Source: Hymenobacter aquaticus | GTDB lineage: Bacteria > Bacteroidota > Bacteroidia > Cytophagales > Hymenobacteraceae | Direction: 5' to 3' | NCBI RefSeq assembly: GCF_004765605.1 | Contig: NZ_SRLC01000001.1 | Span: 3,038,001 to 3,102,000, forward strand | DNA: 64,000 nt | In this document: positions 53,148-62,113 of the stretch, piece by piece | Layout: each line of letters starts with the position of its first letter | Numbering within the stretch: position 1 is the first letter of the stretch | Translations under genes and position numbers: made by a program | The notes under the pieces: generated by a model | What the model saw: only the letters and a program-made list of their open reading frames with translations | Told to the model about the DNA's origin: nothing | The model's database searches: none

Positions 53148-54362
53148 ATGAACGACAAATATAGCTCCGCCAACCGCGAACAATACGGCCAGCGCCTGGC
53201 CGCCCAGCTCTGTGACCAGCACTTTGGCGCTGCTCCCGCCGCCGCGCTTGACGGCCCGGCCGTGCTGCGCTTCACGCCCATCCGGCAGGTAAACCTGTTT
53301 GTGGTGCAACAGCTGCTGGCCCAGTGGACCGGAGAAATGGCCCGCCTGCGCAGCCCCTACTTCGACTTCGAGGCCCCCGACGTGCGGCAGGCTCTCACCC
53401 AGTTTATGAACGTACTGTCGCGCCGCATCAAGCTGAGCCGGGCCGCCTTCGAGCCCCTGCTGGCCCGGGCCATCAGCGACACGCTGGCCGTGGCCACCGA
53501 TCCGCAGCTGACCTTCGAGCAGAAGCTGCTGGGCAGCCAGCCCACTACCACGGCCGAGCAGCTGCGCGACGCGCTGCGCTACCTGGATCTGGATAAGGTG
53601 CTGTTTCAGGGCTTTATTGATACCCTGACGCCGGGCGCCCCGCTGGAGCGCGACTTCGTGCTGAACCGCTTCCGCCTGTATCAGGAAGCCAACTATAAGA
53701 ACCACACGCCGCTGGAGAAGGTCGTAGCCGAGTTTGCGGCCCTGCTGCCCCTCTCGGTAGCTGATTTGCGGGAAGCCGCGCCAGCGCCCAAAGTTGAAGC
53801 GGCGGCCGTAGCGCCTGCCCCGCCCATCAGTAAGCCCGTGGAAGCTGCCGCGCCAATACCGGCATCAGCACCGGAAAAAGCCCCGGCCGCCGAGAAACCG
53901 GAGCCGACACCACCGACGTTTGTGGCCCCGCCCGCTGCCCCGGCTCCCACCCCGGCCCCGGCTCAGGAAGCGGAAGCGCCCCGGCGGCCCCTGGCCGAAA
54001 CCGTTGCCGCGGCCGGCGTGCCCCTCTACGAAAAGCTGAAAGCCGAGCAGCCCACCTCGGCCCCGCTCAGCGAAACCCTGCGCGGGGAGCGGCCCAGCGC
54101 GACGCTGGCCGAGAAGTCGGCGCCCAAGGTGGAGTCGTTGCGGGAGGCCATTTCCATCAACCAGCGCTTCAGCTTTATCAACGAGCTGTTCAACGGGGAA
54201 AACATGGAGTATCACACCGCCATTCAGCACCTCGACACGCTGCCCAGCGCCGACGTGGCCAAGCGTTACGTGACGGAGGACCTGGCCCAGAAATACGGCT
54301 GGGTGCGCAAGGATGAGCACATCAACAAGCTGCTCAAGCTGCTGGACCGCAAGTTTGCCTAA
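53148..54362 (+). CDS. Cytoplasmic protein of unknown function
   Basis: 404 residues, no signal peptide or membrane helix. An N-terminal helical domain of about 200 residues, a long Pro/Ala/Glu-rich linker at about 205-300 (PAPKVEAAAVAPAPP and PAAPAPTPAPAQ), and a C-terminal helical domain from about 325 with REAISINQRFSFINELFNGE and LDTLPSADVAKRYV. I do not recognise the family; its layout recalls Cytophagales proteins of unknown role. The C-terminal motif is the part most worth searching. Confidence 0.75.
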   Translation: MNDKYSSANREQYGQRLAAQLCDQHFGAAPAAALDGPAVLRFTPIRQVNLFVVQQLLAQWTGEMARLRSPYFDFEAPDVRQALTQFMNVLSRRIKLSRAAFEPLLARAISDTLAVATDPQLTFEQKLLGSQPTTTAEQLRDALRYLDLDKVLFQGFIDTLTPGAPLERDFVLNRFRLYQEANYKNHTPLEKVVAEFAALLPLSVADLREAAPAPKVEAAAVAPAPPISKPVEAAAPIPASAPEKAPAAEKPEPTPPTFVAPPAAPAPTPAPAQEAEAPRRPLAETVAAAGVPLYEKLKAEQPTSAPLSETLRGERPSATLAEKSAPKVESLREAISINQRFSFINELFNGENMEYHTAIQHLDTLPSADVAKRYVTEDLAQKYGWVRKDEHINKLLKLLDRKFA

Positions 54363-54374
54363 GCCCGCCGGAAC

Positions 54375-55439
54375 GTGCAGCCAGTGGCAGCCAAGCTGAT
54401 TTCCGGGGTGGTGACAGGCTGGCGGCAGCTGCTGCTGGTGTACGTGCTGGCCCTGGGCGTGCTGGCCGGCAGCGCCTACACCATGTACGTGCACTACGAC
54501 TTCTCCCACTCCCTCGACACGCGCAGCTACCTGAGCATGGCCCGGGGCGAGTTCCGGGGCGTCAGCATCACGCGCCGCTACCGGGTGCTGGTGCCGGCCG
54601 TAGCCGGCGCCGTGGCCTGGCCCGTCGAGCAAGTGTACGCCCGTATCTGGCCCCAGCGCGCCACCACCGACTGGCCGCTGCGGCTGGCTTTCTACCTGGT
54701 GAATACCCTGGTGCTAGCCGGGGCGGGCCTGCTGATGTTTCGCGGCTGCCTGCTCTACGGAGCTTCGCCGGGGGCCGCTGTGCTGGCCATGCTGGCCGTG
54801 CTGACCAGCCGCTGGGCCGTGTACACGGCCGGGCTGCCGCTGGTCGATAGTCTGTACCTGCTCGTCTTTGCCCTGGCCTTTTACGGGGTTCGGAGTGGCT
54901 CGTGGGTGGCCGTAGCCGCCTGCATTCTGCTGGGCCCGCACGCCAAGGAGTCGTTCGTATTTCTGGCGCCGTGGCTGCTGTGGTTTGGCCGCCGGGCCAT
55001 GCCCTGGCCCCGGCAGCTGGCGCTACTGGCGTTGTCGGGGGCCCTGGCCTACGCCGTGCGCCACTGGATAGACGCGCAGGTGGGCGCCCCGCCCCAGGCC
55101 AGCCTGCACAATGCCCTGGACCACGTGCACAACCTGACGTACTCGTTGCGGCGGCTGCTGTCGGTGAAGGGGGCAGGGGAAATCTTCAGCATCTTCGGGT
55201 TCTTCTGGCTGGCGTTGCTGGCGGGGTGGCGCAGCCACCGGCTCTGGGCCCGGCCGCTGGGGGGCAGCGCCGTGGCGTTGCTGGCCGTAGTGCTGGTGCA
55301 CATGCTGCTCTCCGGCGACCTGGGCCGCATGGGCTACCTGGCCGCGCCGGTGTTTGCCGGGGCCTTTTCGCTGCTGCTAACCCGGCTCCCGCTGTTCCAG
55401 TGGCTGTGGTCTACGCCGCCCTCCCCGCCAACCGCTTAG
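54375..55439 (+). CDS. Polytopic membrane protein of unknown function
   Basis: 354 residues from GTG 54375, twelve bases after the previous stop, so probably translationally linked. About eight to nine transmembrane helices (LLLVYVLALGVLAGSAYTMY, LAFYLVNTLVLAGAGLLMF, LVDSLYLLVFALAFYGV), a short periplasmic loop with YLSMARGEFRG and a basic cytoplasmic region. It has the feel of a glycan-related GT-C-type protein, like the convergent gene at 55625; no catalytic residues identified. Confidence 0.75.
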   Translation: MQPVAAKLISGVVTGWRQLLLVYVLALGVLAGSAYTMYVHYDFSHSLDTRSYLSMARGEFRGVSITRRYRVLVPAVAGAVAWPVEQVYARIWPQRATTDWPLRLAFYLVNTLVLAGAGLLMFRGCLLYGASPGAAVLAMLAVLTSRWAVYTAGLPLVDSLYLLVFALAFYGVRSGSWVAVAACILLGPHAKESFVFLAPWLLWFGRRAMPWPRQLALLALSGALAYAVRHWIDAQVGAPPQASLHNALDHVHNLTYSLRRLLSVKGAGEIFSIFGFFWLALLAGWRSHRLWARPLGGSAVALLAVVLVHMLLSGDLGRMGYLAAPVFAGAFSLLLTRLPLFQWLWSTPPSPPTA

Positions 55440-55495
55440 CGGGTCGTTTACGCTTCTTCAACCAGGCAGCCAGCCGCAACAGCCAAGCTCCAGCC

Positions 55496-55578
55496 AGGTA
55501 GAAGCCCTGCCCGATTTTTCCTGGGGCTTCTACCTACCAGGTAGAATCCCTCACGAATTTTACCGGGGGCTTCTACCT
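55496..55578. repeat. Two tandem 43-bp hairpin units between convergent genes
   Basis: Unit 1: aggtagaagccc (55496-55507) with gggcttctacct (55524-55535). Unit 2: aggtagaatccc (55539-55550) with gggcttctacct (55567-55578), one mismatch. The units are direct repeats of each other, including similar loops (cgatttttcc / cgaattttacc). They may serve as a bidirectional terminator or a REP doublet. Confidence 0.85.
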
Positions 55579-55624
55579 GACTGGGGCAAGTAGCGGCCCG
55601 GCCGCGCGTGCTTTAGCTGTTTGC

Positions 55625-57235
55625 TCAACGGATTTCCGTGAGGTAGTACGGGCCAAAGGCAGTGGGAAAGGAATCAACCTTTTCCGTGCGGAAGCCGCGC
55701 AGCAGCTCGGCGTTCTGGTTGCCATACACCAGCTGCGCCCGGTCGAGCAGCTGCGGGCCGCCGAGGCCGGTGGTGAACACGCGGTGGCCGGTTTGCAGCT
55801 GGGCGCGCAGCCACTGCCGCAGCCGGGCCGGCGACTGGCCCGGGCGCTGCACCAGCAGCGTGGGCGCGGGCAGCACATTGGGTGCCCCCGCGGCCCGGCC
55901 GGTGCGGTAGTGCAGCTGGTTGAGCGTCAGGTTATGGTTGTCGAGCAGAAACCAGCTGTTGGGCTCTAGTAGAATCTGCCGGAGCAGGGGGCTGTTGGGC
56001 TGAATGCCGGTATTGGTAAAGCGCAGGTAGTGGCTGGGTACGAGTCCAAACGCCAGGTTCCAGCCCAACAGCGCCAGGCCCAGCGTGGCCACGGCTCGGG
56101 CGGGCAGCCACGGCAGGCCAGCCCCGGCGACCACCGTCAGCAGCGCGGGCACCATCACCATAAACTCTGCGTTTCCCTCCGAATACACGGCAAACAGCAG
56201 CTGCAACCCCAGAATCAGCAGGTGGGCGCGCACCACGGGCACCGCTCCCCGCACCGGCTGAGTCGCCGGGGCGGACCGCTGCCGCCAGCCTTGCCCCACC
56301 AGCCCGCCGGCGTAGGCCAGCAAGCCCAGAAAAGCCACCACCACCAGCCACAGCCCCGGATACAGCCGCAGCAAGGCCAGCGTGGAGCCGTGCACCTGCA
56401 CGAACGTGCGCCCCAGATTCACAACCGACAGCAGCATCCCGTGCCCCGACACGCTGCCAGTAGCCGTGCCCGCGTAGTAGTCGTGGAACACGAAACGCCA
56501 CAGCGCGGGCAGCGTCAGGGGCTGGTGCCAATAGGGCAAGGCTGCCACGTAGGCCGCCGGCACCAGCAAGGCTGGCAGACTATAGAGCAGCAGCGCCCGG
56601 AGCTTATGGCCGCCGGCATACCACCCGGTGCTCAGCAGCAAACCCAGCCACCAGCAAAAGTGAATCTGGTGAAACAGGCAGGCCAGCGCCGCCCAGCACC
56701 CGGCCCACACCAGGTGCCGCGCTTTTTGCCCCTCCAGCTGGTAGCGTGCCCAGGCCAGGCTGCCCAGTAAGGACAGCAGAACGGGCTGAATGTAGGCTTC
56801 GTTTTCGGTGGCGAAGCGCAGCACGCCAAAGCTGGCGCCGGCCAGCAGCAGCCAGGGCCACACGTTTTTGCCGGCCGGCAGCACCAGGCGCAGCAGCTGG
56901 CGCAGCACCAGCAGGCTGGCCCCGGCGGCCAGGGCATTCAGTCTTTTCAGCGCAAACAGCGCGTCCCAGGCCCACAGGGGCGAATCGAAGCTCCACCAGA
57001 ACCGCGCCCACGCTTCGGCCCACAGCCAGCCTACCGCGTTGTAGAGCAAATGGTGGGGCAGCAGCAGCTCGTGGCCGTGGCGCGCGCAGGCCGCGTAGTA
57101 CCACGCGTCCAGTGTCGAGTTGGCGGTGCCCAGCCACAGGCACAGCCCGGTCAGCAGGCTGACAATTATGAATTCTGAATGTTGAATTATGAATTGGCGC
57201 AGCCGACCTGGACCCGAACGGAATTCAGAATTCAT
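55625..57235 (-). CDS. GT-C-like polytopic glycosyltransferase
   Basis: 536 residues from ATG 57235. About eleven transmembrane helices; a DAWYYAACARHGHELLLPHH periplasmic first loop (ArnT/PMT style) is the clearest family mark, with an Asp as in lipid-linked sugar transferases. The C-terminal 110 residues are soluble. The start ATG is inside one arm of a palindrome (57171-57253) and the other arm is read as FIIQHSEFII, so the first two dozen codons are repeat-derived. Without that start the frame has no ATG for a long way. Substrate unknown. Confidence 0.7.
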   Translation of the reverse strand: MNSEFRSGPGRLRQFIIQHSEFIIVSLLTGLCLWLGTANSTLDAWYYAACARHGHELLLPHHLLYNAVGWLWAEAWARFWWSFDSPLWAWDALFALKRLNALAAGASLLVLRQLLRLVLPAGKNVWPWLLLAGASFGVLRFATENEAYIQPVLLSLLGSLAWARYQLEGQKARHLVWAGCWAALACLFHQIHFCWWLGLLLSTGWYAGGHKLRALLLYSLPALLVPAAYVAALPYWHQPLTLPALWRFVFHDYYAGTATGSVSGHGMLLSVVNLGRTFVQVHGSTLALLRLYPGLWLVVVAFLGLLAYAGGLVGQGWRQRSAPATQPVRGAVPVVRAHLLILGLQLLFAVYSEGNAEFMVMVPALLTVVAGAGLPWLPARAVATLGLALLGWNLAFGLVPSHYLRFTNTGIQPNSPLLRQILLEPNSWFLLDNHNLTLNQLHYRTGRAAGAPNVLPAPTLLVQRPGQSPARLRQWLRAQLQTGHRVFTTGLGGPQLLDRAQLVYGNQNAELLRGFRTEKVDSFPTAFGPYYLTEIR

Positions 57236-57253
57236 AATTCAACATTCAGAATT
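57171..57253. repeat. A+T-rich palindrome at the start of the glycosyltransferase gene
   Basis: Bases 57171-57195 are the exact reverse complement of 57229-57253 (25 bp, 33-base loop). Arms are composed of aattctgaatgttgaatt-like sequence with an internal aattatgaatt repeat. Base composition is far from the host average. Confidence 0.9.
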
Positions 57254-57266
57254 ATCGAGCGTCAGA

Positions 57267-58565
57267 TTACCGCACCAGATCCTGCTTGCGGTAGGCATCA
57301 ATGGCCAGCAAGATAAACAGCAGGGTGGTAAACGACCACAGCGAGGAGCCGCCGTAGCTGAACAGCGGCAGCGGAATGCCCACCACCGGGGCCAGCCCGA
57401 TGGTCATGCCGATGTTGATGGCGAAGTGGAAGAACAGAATGCTGGCCACGCAGTAGCCGTAGGTGCGCCCAAACACCGATTTCTGGCGCTCGGCCACGTA
57501 GAGCACCCGGCCCAGCAGCGCCATGAACAGCACAATGACCACCGCAGTACCCAACCAGCCCCATTCTTCGCCGATGGTACAGAAAATGAAGTCGGTGCTT
57601 TGGGCCGGCACAAAGTCGAACTTGGTTTGGGTGCCCTGCAAAAAGCCTTTACCGGCAAAGCCGCCCGAGCCAATGGCAATCTTGCTCTGCGTCACGTTCC
57701 AGCCCACGCCCAGCGGGTCGGCTGAGGGGTTGATGAGCACCTCGATGCGCTTGCGCTGGTGGGGCTGCAGCACGTTGTTGAAGAAAAAATCCACCCCGAA
57801 CACCATGCCCACCACCACCGCCCACACCGCTACCGAAACCGGCAAGTGGTGGCGCAGCACTTTGCTATTGAAGGCCAGCACCGCCCCCAGAATGACGGTA
57901 AACGCCCCCACCAGCCACAGCTTGGGCACCAGCAGCGCCAGAATCAGAATGATGGCGGCGGCGGCCAGAATCACCAGTATCAGCGGCGACATTCCCTCGC
58001 GGAAATAGGCCAGCAGGAAGGCCGCAAACACCAGGGCCTGCCCGGTTTCGTTGGCAGCCAGAATCAGCACCGGCGGCAGCAGCGTGAGGCCGGCCAGCAC
58101 GGCCTGGTCGCGGAAGTTCTGCTGGCGCAGGTTGATGCTGGCCATGTAGCGCGATACGGCCAGGGCGGTAATAAACTTGGCAAACTCGGCCGGCTGGATT
58201 CGCATCGGCCCCAGCTCAAGCCAGGAGCGCGACCCGCCGATGGGCCGGGCAATAAACGGCGTGATGATGAGCAGCAGGATCATGCCGCCGTAGAGCACGA
58301 AGGCAAACGTGTCGTAGGCCTTGTAGTCGATAACGACGAGCACCACGATGAGCACCACGGCGGTACCAATCCACAGGATTTGCTTGAACCAGTCGAAAGC
58401 CATGAGCTGCTGGAAGCTCAGATTACCAAACAGGCTGCCATTGGTGGGCACATCGGGCGAGTAGCTGGCCGCATACACCGCGAGCCAGCCCAGGCCCACC
58501 ATCAGGGCGTAGATAAGCACGGTAACCCAGTCGATGCTGCGGCTATAGCGGGCGGGTAAGGCCAT
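57267..58565 (-). CDS. rodA: Rod shape-determining protein RodA (SEDS glycosyltransferase)
   Basis: 432 residues with ten transmembrane helices. Family marks: GGSRSWLELGPMRIQPAEFAK in the large loop and the ending GIPLPLFSYGGSSLWSFTTLL. RodA polymerises peptidoglycan for cell elongation together with PBP2. Its ATG begins two bases after the stop of the PBP2 gene, so the pair is co-transcribed. Confidence 0.95.
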   Translation of the reverse strand: MALPARYSRSIDWVTVLIYALMVGLGWLAVYAASYSPDVPTNGSLFGNLSFQQLMAFDWFKQILWIGTAVVLIVVLVVIDYKAYDTFAFVLYGGMILLLIITPFIARPIGGSRSWLELGPMRIQPAEFAKFITALAVSRYMASINLRQQNFRDQAVLAGLTLLPPVLILAANETGQALVFAAFLLAYFREGMSPLILVILAAAAIILILALLVPKLWLVGAFTVILGAVLAFNSKVLRHHLPVSVAVWAVVVGMVFGVDFFFNNVLQPHQRKRIEVLINPSADPLGVGWNVTQSKIAIGSGGFAGKGFLQGTQTKFDFVPAQSTDFIFCTIGEEWGWLGTAVVIVLFMALLGRVLYVAERQKSVFGRTYGYCVASILFFHFAINIGMTIGLAPVVGIPLPLFSYGGSSLWSFTTLLFILLAIDAYRKQDLVR

Positions 58566-58567
58566 GA

Positions 58568-60400
58568 TTAACGGCGTTTGATGAATTTGTCGGCGCTGCC
58601 CTGCAGCCAGGTTTCCCAGTTGGTGCGCACCACTTTGCCGCGCAGGTATTTCTCAATCATGAGCGAGGCCAGGGGCGCGGCCGAGGTGCCGCCGAAGCCC
58701 GCGTTTTCGATAAACACGGCAATGGCAATCTTGGGGTCTTCGGCCGGGGCAAAGGCGGCAAACGTGGCGTGGTCTTCGCCGTGGGGGTTTTGCACGGTGC
58801 CGGTTTTGCCCGCCACCGAAATGCCGAACTGCGCCAGGCTGGCGAAGCTGCCCGTGCCCCCGCGCCCATCCACCACGGCCTGCATGCCCGGAATCACCGT
58901 TTCGAAGTACTTCGGGTCGACGCTGGTGACGTGGCGCTGCAAATACTCGGGGCGGGGGCCGCCCTGCCCGATGCCGCGCACGAAATGCGGGGTGTAGTAG
59001 TAGCCGCGGTTGGCAATGGTGGCCATGATGTTGGCCATCTGCAGGCCGGTAATGCCGATTTCGCCCTGCCCGATGCTGAGCGAGTACACCGTTTTGTAGC
59101 CCCAGCGGTGGTAGCCGTAGGCCTTGTCGTAGAACTCGGGCGACGGAATCAGGCCCTTTTTCTCGCTGGCCATATCCACGCCCAGCTTTTCACCGAGCCC
59201 GAACGACATCACCTGCCGCCGCCACTCGCCCAACCCCAGGCGGGCGTCCTCGAAGCGGTTGGTGGAGCGGCCCCGCAGCACGCTGGCCCGCATCACCTGG
59301 TAGAAATACGGGTTACAGCTGTTCTTGATGGCAATGGTCACGTTGCGGGGCGCCTCGTGGCGGTGGGTGCAGCGCACCAGCTTCCAGTTGCAGTCGAAGG
59401 GCGTGTCGGGCGTCACGACGCCCATTTGCAGGGCCACCAGCTCGTTCACCATCTTGAATACCGAGCCGGGCGGATACGTGGCCATCAGGGGGCGGTTGAA
59501 CAGGGGCCGCTCGGGGTTGTTGAGCAGCTCCATGTAGCGGTTGCCCATGCCCTTACCGGTCAGGATGGAAGGCTCGTACATGGGCGCCGACACCAGCGCC
59601 AGGATTTCCCCGGTTTTGGGGTCGAGGGCCACGATGGAGCCGCGCTTGCCCTGCATCAGCTTCTCGCCGTACTTCTGCAGCTCAATGTCGATGCTGGTGT
59701 GCAAATCCTGCCCCGCCACCGACAGCGTGTCGAACTCCCCGTTGCGGAACGAGCCTTTCTCGATGCCGCGCACGTTCACCATGCGGTATTGCACGCCGCG
59801 CCGCCCCATCAGCACCGACTCGTAGAACGACTCCAGGCCGGTGATGCCCAGGTTGTCGCCGGGCAGGTACTTGGCGTATTTGGGCTTTTCCAGGAAGGCC
59901 GGCGTAATGGCGCCCACGTAGCCCAGGGCGTGGGCCATGTTTTCGGTTTTGTAGGAGCGCGCCATCCGGGCCTTGATGCTGAAGCCGGGAAAGTCGATGA
60001 GGTTGTCCTGAATCGTGGCCAGCTCGGGCGTGCTCAGGTTCTGCACCAGCGGCGAGGCCTTGACGCGGGAGTAGGCGCGGGCGGTCCGTAGCCCTTCGCG
60101 CACTTCCTCGATGGGCAGCTGCAGCAGCTCACAGAACCGCAGCGTATCGAGCTGCTTGACCTCGCGCGGCACCACCATCAGGTCATACACGGGTGTATTC
60201 TGCACCAGCAGCTGCCCGTTGCGGTCATAAATCAGGCCGCGGTAAGGCACCTGCACGATGCGCTGCAGCGTGTTGCGGTCGGCGGCCAGCTTGTAGCTGC
60301 CATCGAGCACCTGAATGTAAAAGAGTCGGGCCCCAAATACCAGCGCCACGACCAGGAATAAGGCCTGAACGACGTATTTGCGGCCTTCGAGGTATTGCAA
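58568..60400 (-). CDS. mrdA: Penicillin-binding protein 2 (transpeptidase)
   Basis: 610 residues. N-terminal membrane anchor (YVVQALFLVVALVFGARLFY), dimerisation domain, and a transpeptidase domain with SxxK at S313-V-F-K316 (PPGSVFKMVNE), SxN in AIKNSCNPYF and KTG at K532 (AGKTGTVQNPHG). Cross-links new peptidoglycan with RodA. Typical length. The gene is upstream of rodA in the same transcript. Confidence 0.95.
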   Translation of the reverse strand: MQYLEGRKYVVQALFLVVALVFGARLFYIQVLDGSYKLAADRNTLQRIVQVPYRGLIYDRNGQLLVQNTPVYDLMVVPREVKQLDTLRFCELLQLPIEEVREGLRTARAYSRVKASPLVQNLSTPELATIQDNLIDFPGFSIKARMARSYKTENMAHALGYVGAITPAFLEKPKYAKYLPGDNLGITGLESFYESVLMGRRGVQYRMVNVRGIEKGSFRNGEFDTLSVAGQDLHTSIDIELQKYGEKLMQGKRGSIVALDPKTGEILALVSAPMYEPSILTGKGMGNRYMELLNNPERPLFNRPLMATYPPGSVFKMVNELVALQMGVVTPDTPFDCNWKLVRCTHRHEAPRNVTIAIKNSCNPYFYQVMRASVLRGRSTNRFEDARLGLGEWRRQVMSFGLGEKLGVDMASEKKGLIPSPEFYDKAYGYHRWGYKTVYSLSIGQGEIGITGLQMANIMATIANRGYYYTPHFVRGIGQGGPRPEYLQRHVTSVDPKYFETVIPGMQAVVDGRGGTGSFASLAQFGISVAGKTGTVQNPHGEDHATFAAFAPAEDPKIAIAVFIENAGFGGTSAAPLASLMIEKYLRGKVVRTNWETWLQGSADKFIKRR

Positions 60401-60878
60401 AGCGAAAGAAACTGAGGGTAAACAACTTCCCGCCCACCGGCCGGATTCACAAAGATACGACGGGGAGATGGGGATTCTTTCAAATGGTAAAAAGGCCGTT
60501 CTAGTTCAGTTTCGGGACTGAAGTGCCGCAATGCACACATGAAGATTTGATGAACCGGTAAGCTCATCAGCAAAAAATATTCATCTGGTAAAACCAGCCA
60601 TTCAGATAGCAGAATACTCCATATACCGAGTGAATGTCCTATTCCTTCTAAACAAGGTTAAACATTGTGGCAAAAGAAGCAGTTAGATGCCCGTTGCCCG
60701 ACGGCCTGGAGGTCCGAGCTAGTTTCTTCGGCCCAGCCAAACCTACCTGACAAGTGACGACGTATAGTGCCAGACCAATCCTTTTCAGGATTGCTTGGCC
60801 CGTCCTGCTCTGCTTGCGGAGCCGCCCAACCCCTAGTACCCATTGCCCCTTTTGCTTGCCCTCAACTGCCCCTGCCCT
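60401..60878. other. 478-base intergenic region upstream of PBP2 and a secreted-protein gene
   Basis: No gene or repeat recognised. It must contain the divergent promoters for the PBP2 gene (left) and the secreted-protein gene (right), but no TTTG/TAnnTTTG pair was convincing by eye. Confidence 0.6.
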
Positions 60879-61334
60879 ATGCGCAACTTTACTTCCTCCC
60901 TGCTCACTTTCGCTCTGCTGCTCAGCTTCCAGACGTTTGCCCAGTCTTCCGACACGCAACAGCGCCTGGCCCTGGCCGAGGAAAGCAGCGGCCATGCCGC
61001 CACGCCCGTAACGCCCATGCGCCTGGCCTGCACGCCGTTGGTGGGCTTAGTAACGGACGCCGAAGGCCAGCCCCTGATTGGCGCAACCTTGCTGGTAAAA
61101 GGCACCCAAAACGCCTACATCACTGATAATGAGGGCCGTTTTCAGCTTACCGCCCCGGTGTACCAGAAACAGGTGCTAGCGGTAGAAGCAGCCGGTTATA
61201 CCACCCGCCTGGTGCCGCTCAACGATTGCAAGCTGCCTACGCTGGTGCTGGAGCGCGACCCCAACTCCAAGATCAAGCGGGCTGGCAAGCGGGCTGGCCA
61301 GGTCACGCGGCGCGGCGACGCCTACATGCAATAG
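60879..61334 (+). CDS. Secreted carboxypeptidase-regulatory-like domain protein
   Basis: 151 residues from ATG 60879 (MRNFTSSLLTFALLLSFQTF), which begins a signal peptide; the earlier in-frame start is rejected. The mature part, LVGLVTDAEGQPLIGATLLVKGT then NEGRFQLTAPV and LAVEAAGYTTRLV, is a CarboxypepD_reg-like beta sandwich, as found at the N-termini of TonB receptors. It is stand-alone here and ends in a basic tail. Function unknown. Confidence 0.85.
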   Translation: MRNFTSSLLTFALLLSFQTFAQSSDTQQRLALAEESSGHAATPVTPMRLACTPLVGLVTDAEGQPLIGATLLVKGTQNAYITDNEGRFQLTAPVYQKQVLAVEAAGYTTRLVPLNDCKLPTLVLERDPNSKIKRAGKRAGQVTRRGDAYMQ

Positions 61335-61649
61335 CCGGATAGTGCCTTTCCGCCTGCCCGCTAACCCGGCAATAGAGTGCGCAACACAGAATAGTATAAT
61401 TATTCGAGTATTCGTGACTTTTTGGGCCCAGCAGTCCAAAATCTTATCGACGGAGCAATAAATATGACATGCCATGAAGCTGAGTTCCCGCCTACAGAGG
61501 GCAACCTAGCCTTGACCGAGCGTTTCCGGAGTTTCAACGAATATTAATATAGATAGCCAGCGTTTCACTTTACCTTTTCACCCCCAAAGAATCATTCGTC
61601 GCGCCATTTTGCGCCGACGGCGTCTTTCTTCAGCTCTGCGCTCTACCTA
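61335..61649. other. 315-base A+T-rich intergenic region
   Basis: A+T-rich around 61390-61460 and 61540-61600. TACCTTTT at about 61573 weakly resembles a -7 element for the cytochrome gene. No gene or strong repeat seen. Confidence 0.5.
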
Positions 61650-62039
61650 ATGCACAAATTTTTACGCTTACTACCAACCCGGGCATTGGCCGGGGTTGCC
61701 TTGTCCTTGCTGTCTTTTGCCTCGGCCTGCACCTACTCGAAGGGTACTGAGCCCAGCCCCTGCAACGACCCGACGCCCGTTACCTACGCCAAGACGATAT
61801 CACCCATTTTCGACGCTAGCTGCCGCAAGTGCCACGGCGCCGACGTGTACGTGACGCTGGGTGGCGGCAACGATTACAGCACCTACGAAGGCATCAAGCG
61901 CCAATCGAGCCGGCTGCTGCTAGGCTCGGTGCAGCACGAGGCTGGCTTCGCCCCCATGCCCAAAGGCGAAGCCAAGCTCTCGGCCTGCGACATAGAGCAC
62001 ATCAAAACCTGGATTGAGGCGGGCCAGCCCAACAACTAG
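61650..62039 (+). CDS. Small cytochrome c-type lipoprotein
   Basis: 129 residues. Signal peptide with lipobox (LLSFASACTYS). One haem-attachment motif, C-R-K-C-H in SCRKCHGADVYV, with a possible distal Met in APMPKGEAKL. It is like the stand-alone small cytochrome domains of Bacteroidota that sit next to YceI and DUF5777 genes. Probably passes electrons in the periplasm; partner not shown. Confidence 0.85.
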   Translation: MHKFLRLLPTRALAGVALSLLSFASACTYSKGTEPSPCNDPTPVTYAKTISPIFDASCRKCHGADVYVTLGGGNDYSTYEGIKRQSSRLLLGSVQHEAGFAPMPKGEAKLSACDIEHIKTWIEAGQPNN

Positions 62040-62113
62040 CGCGGCCCGCGTCTTTCCTTCTCCGGCTCTTGCTCGGCCGGTGCCGTTCGTTCATTCCCCT
62101 TACGCACCCCTTC

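Noticed and set aside
57267..60091. Long plus-strand open frames opposite rodA and the PBP2 gene (for example 58769-60091)
   Set aside because: Antisense shadows; rodA and PBP2 motifs are intact on the minus strand.
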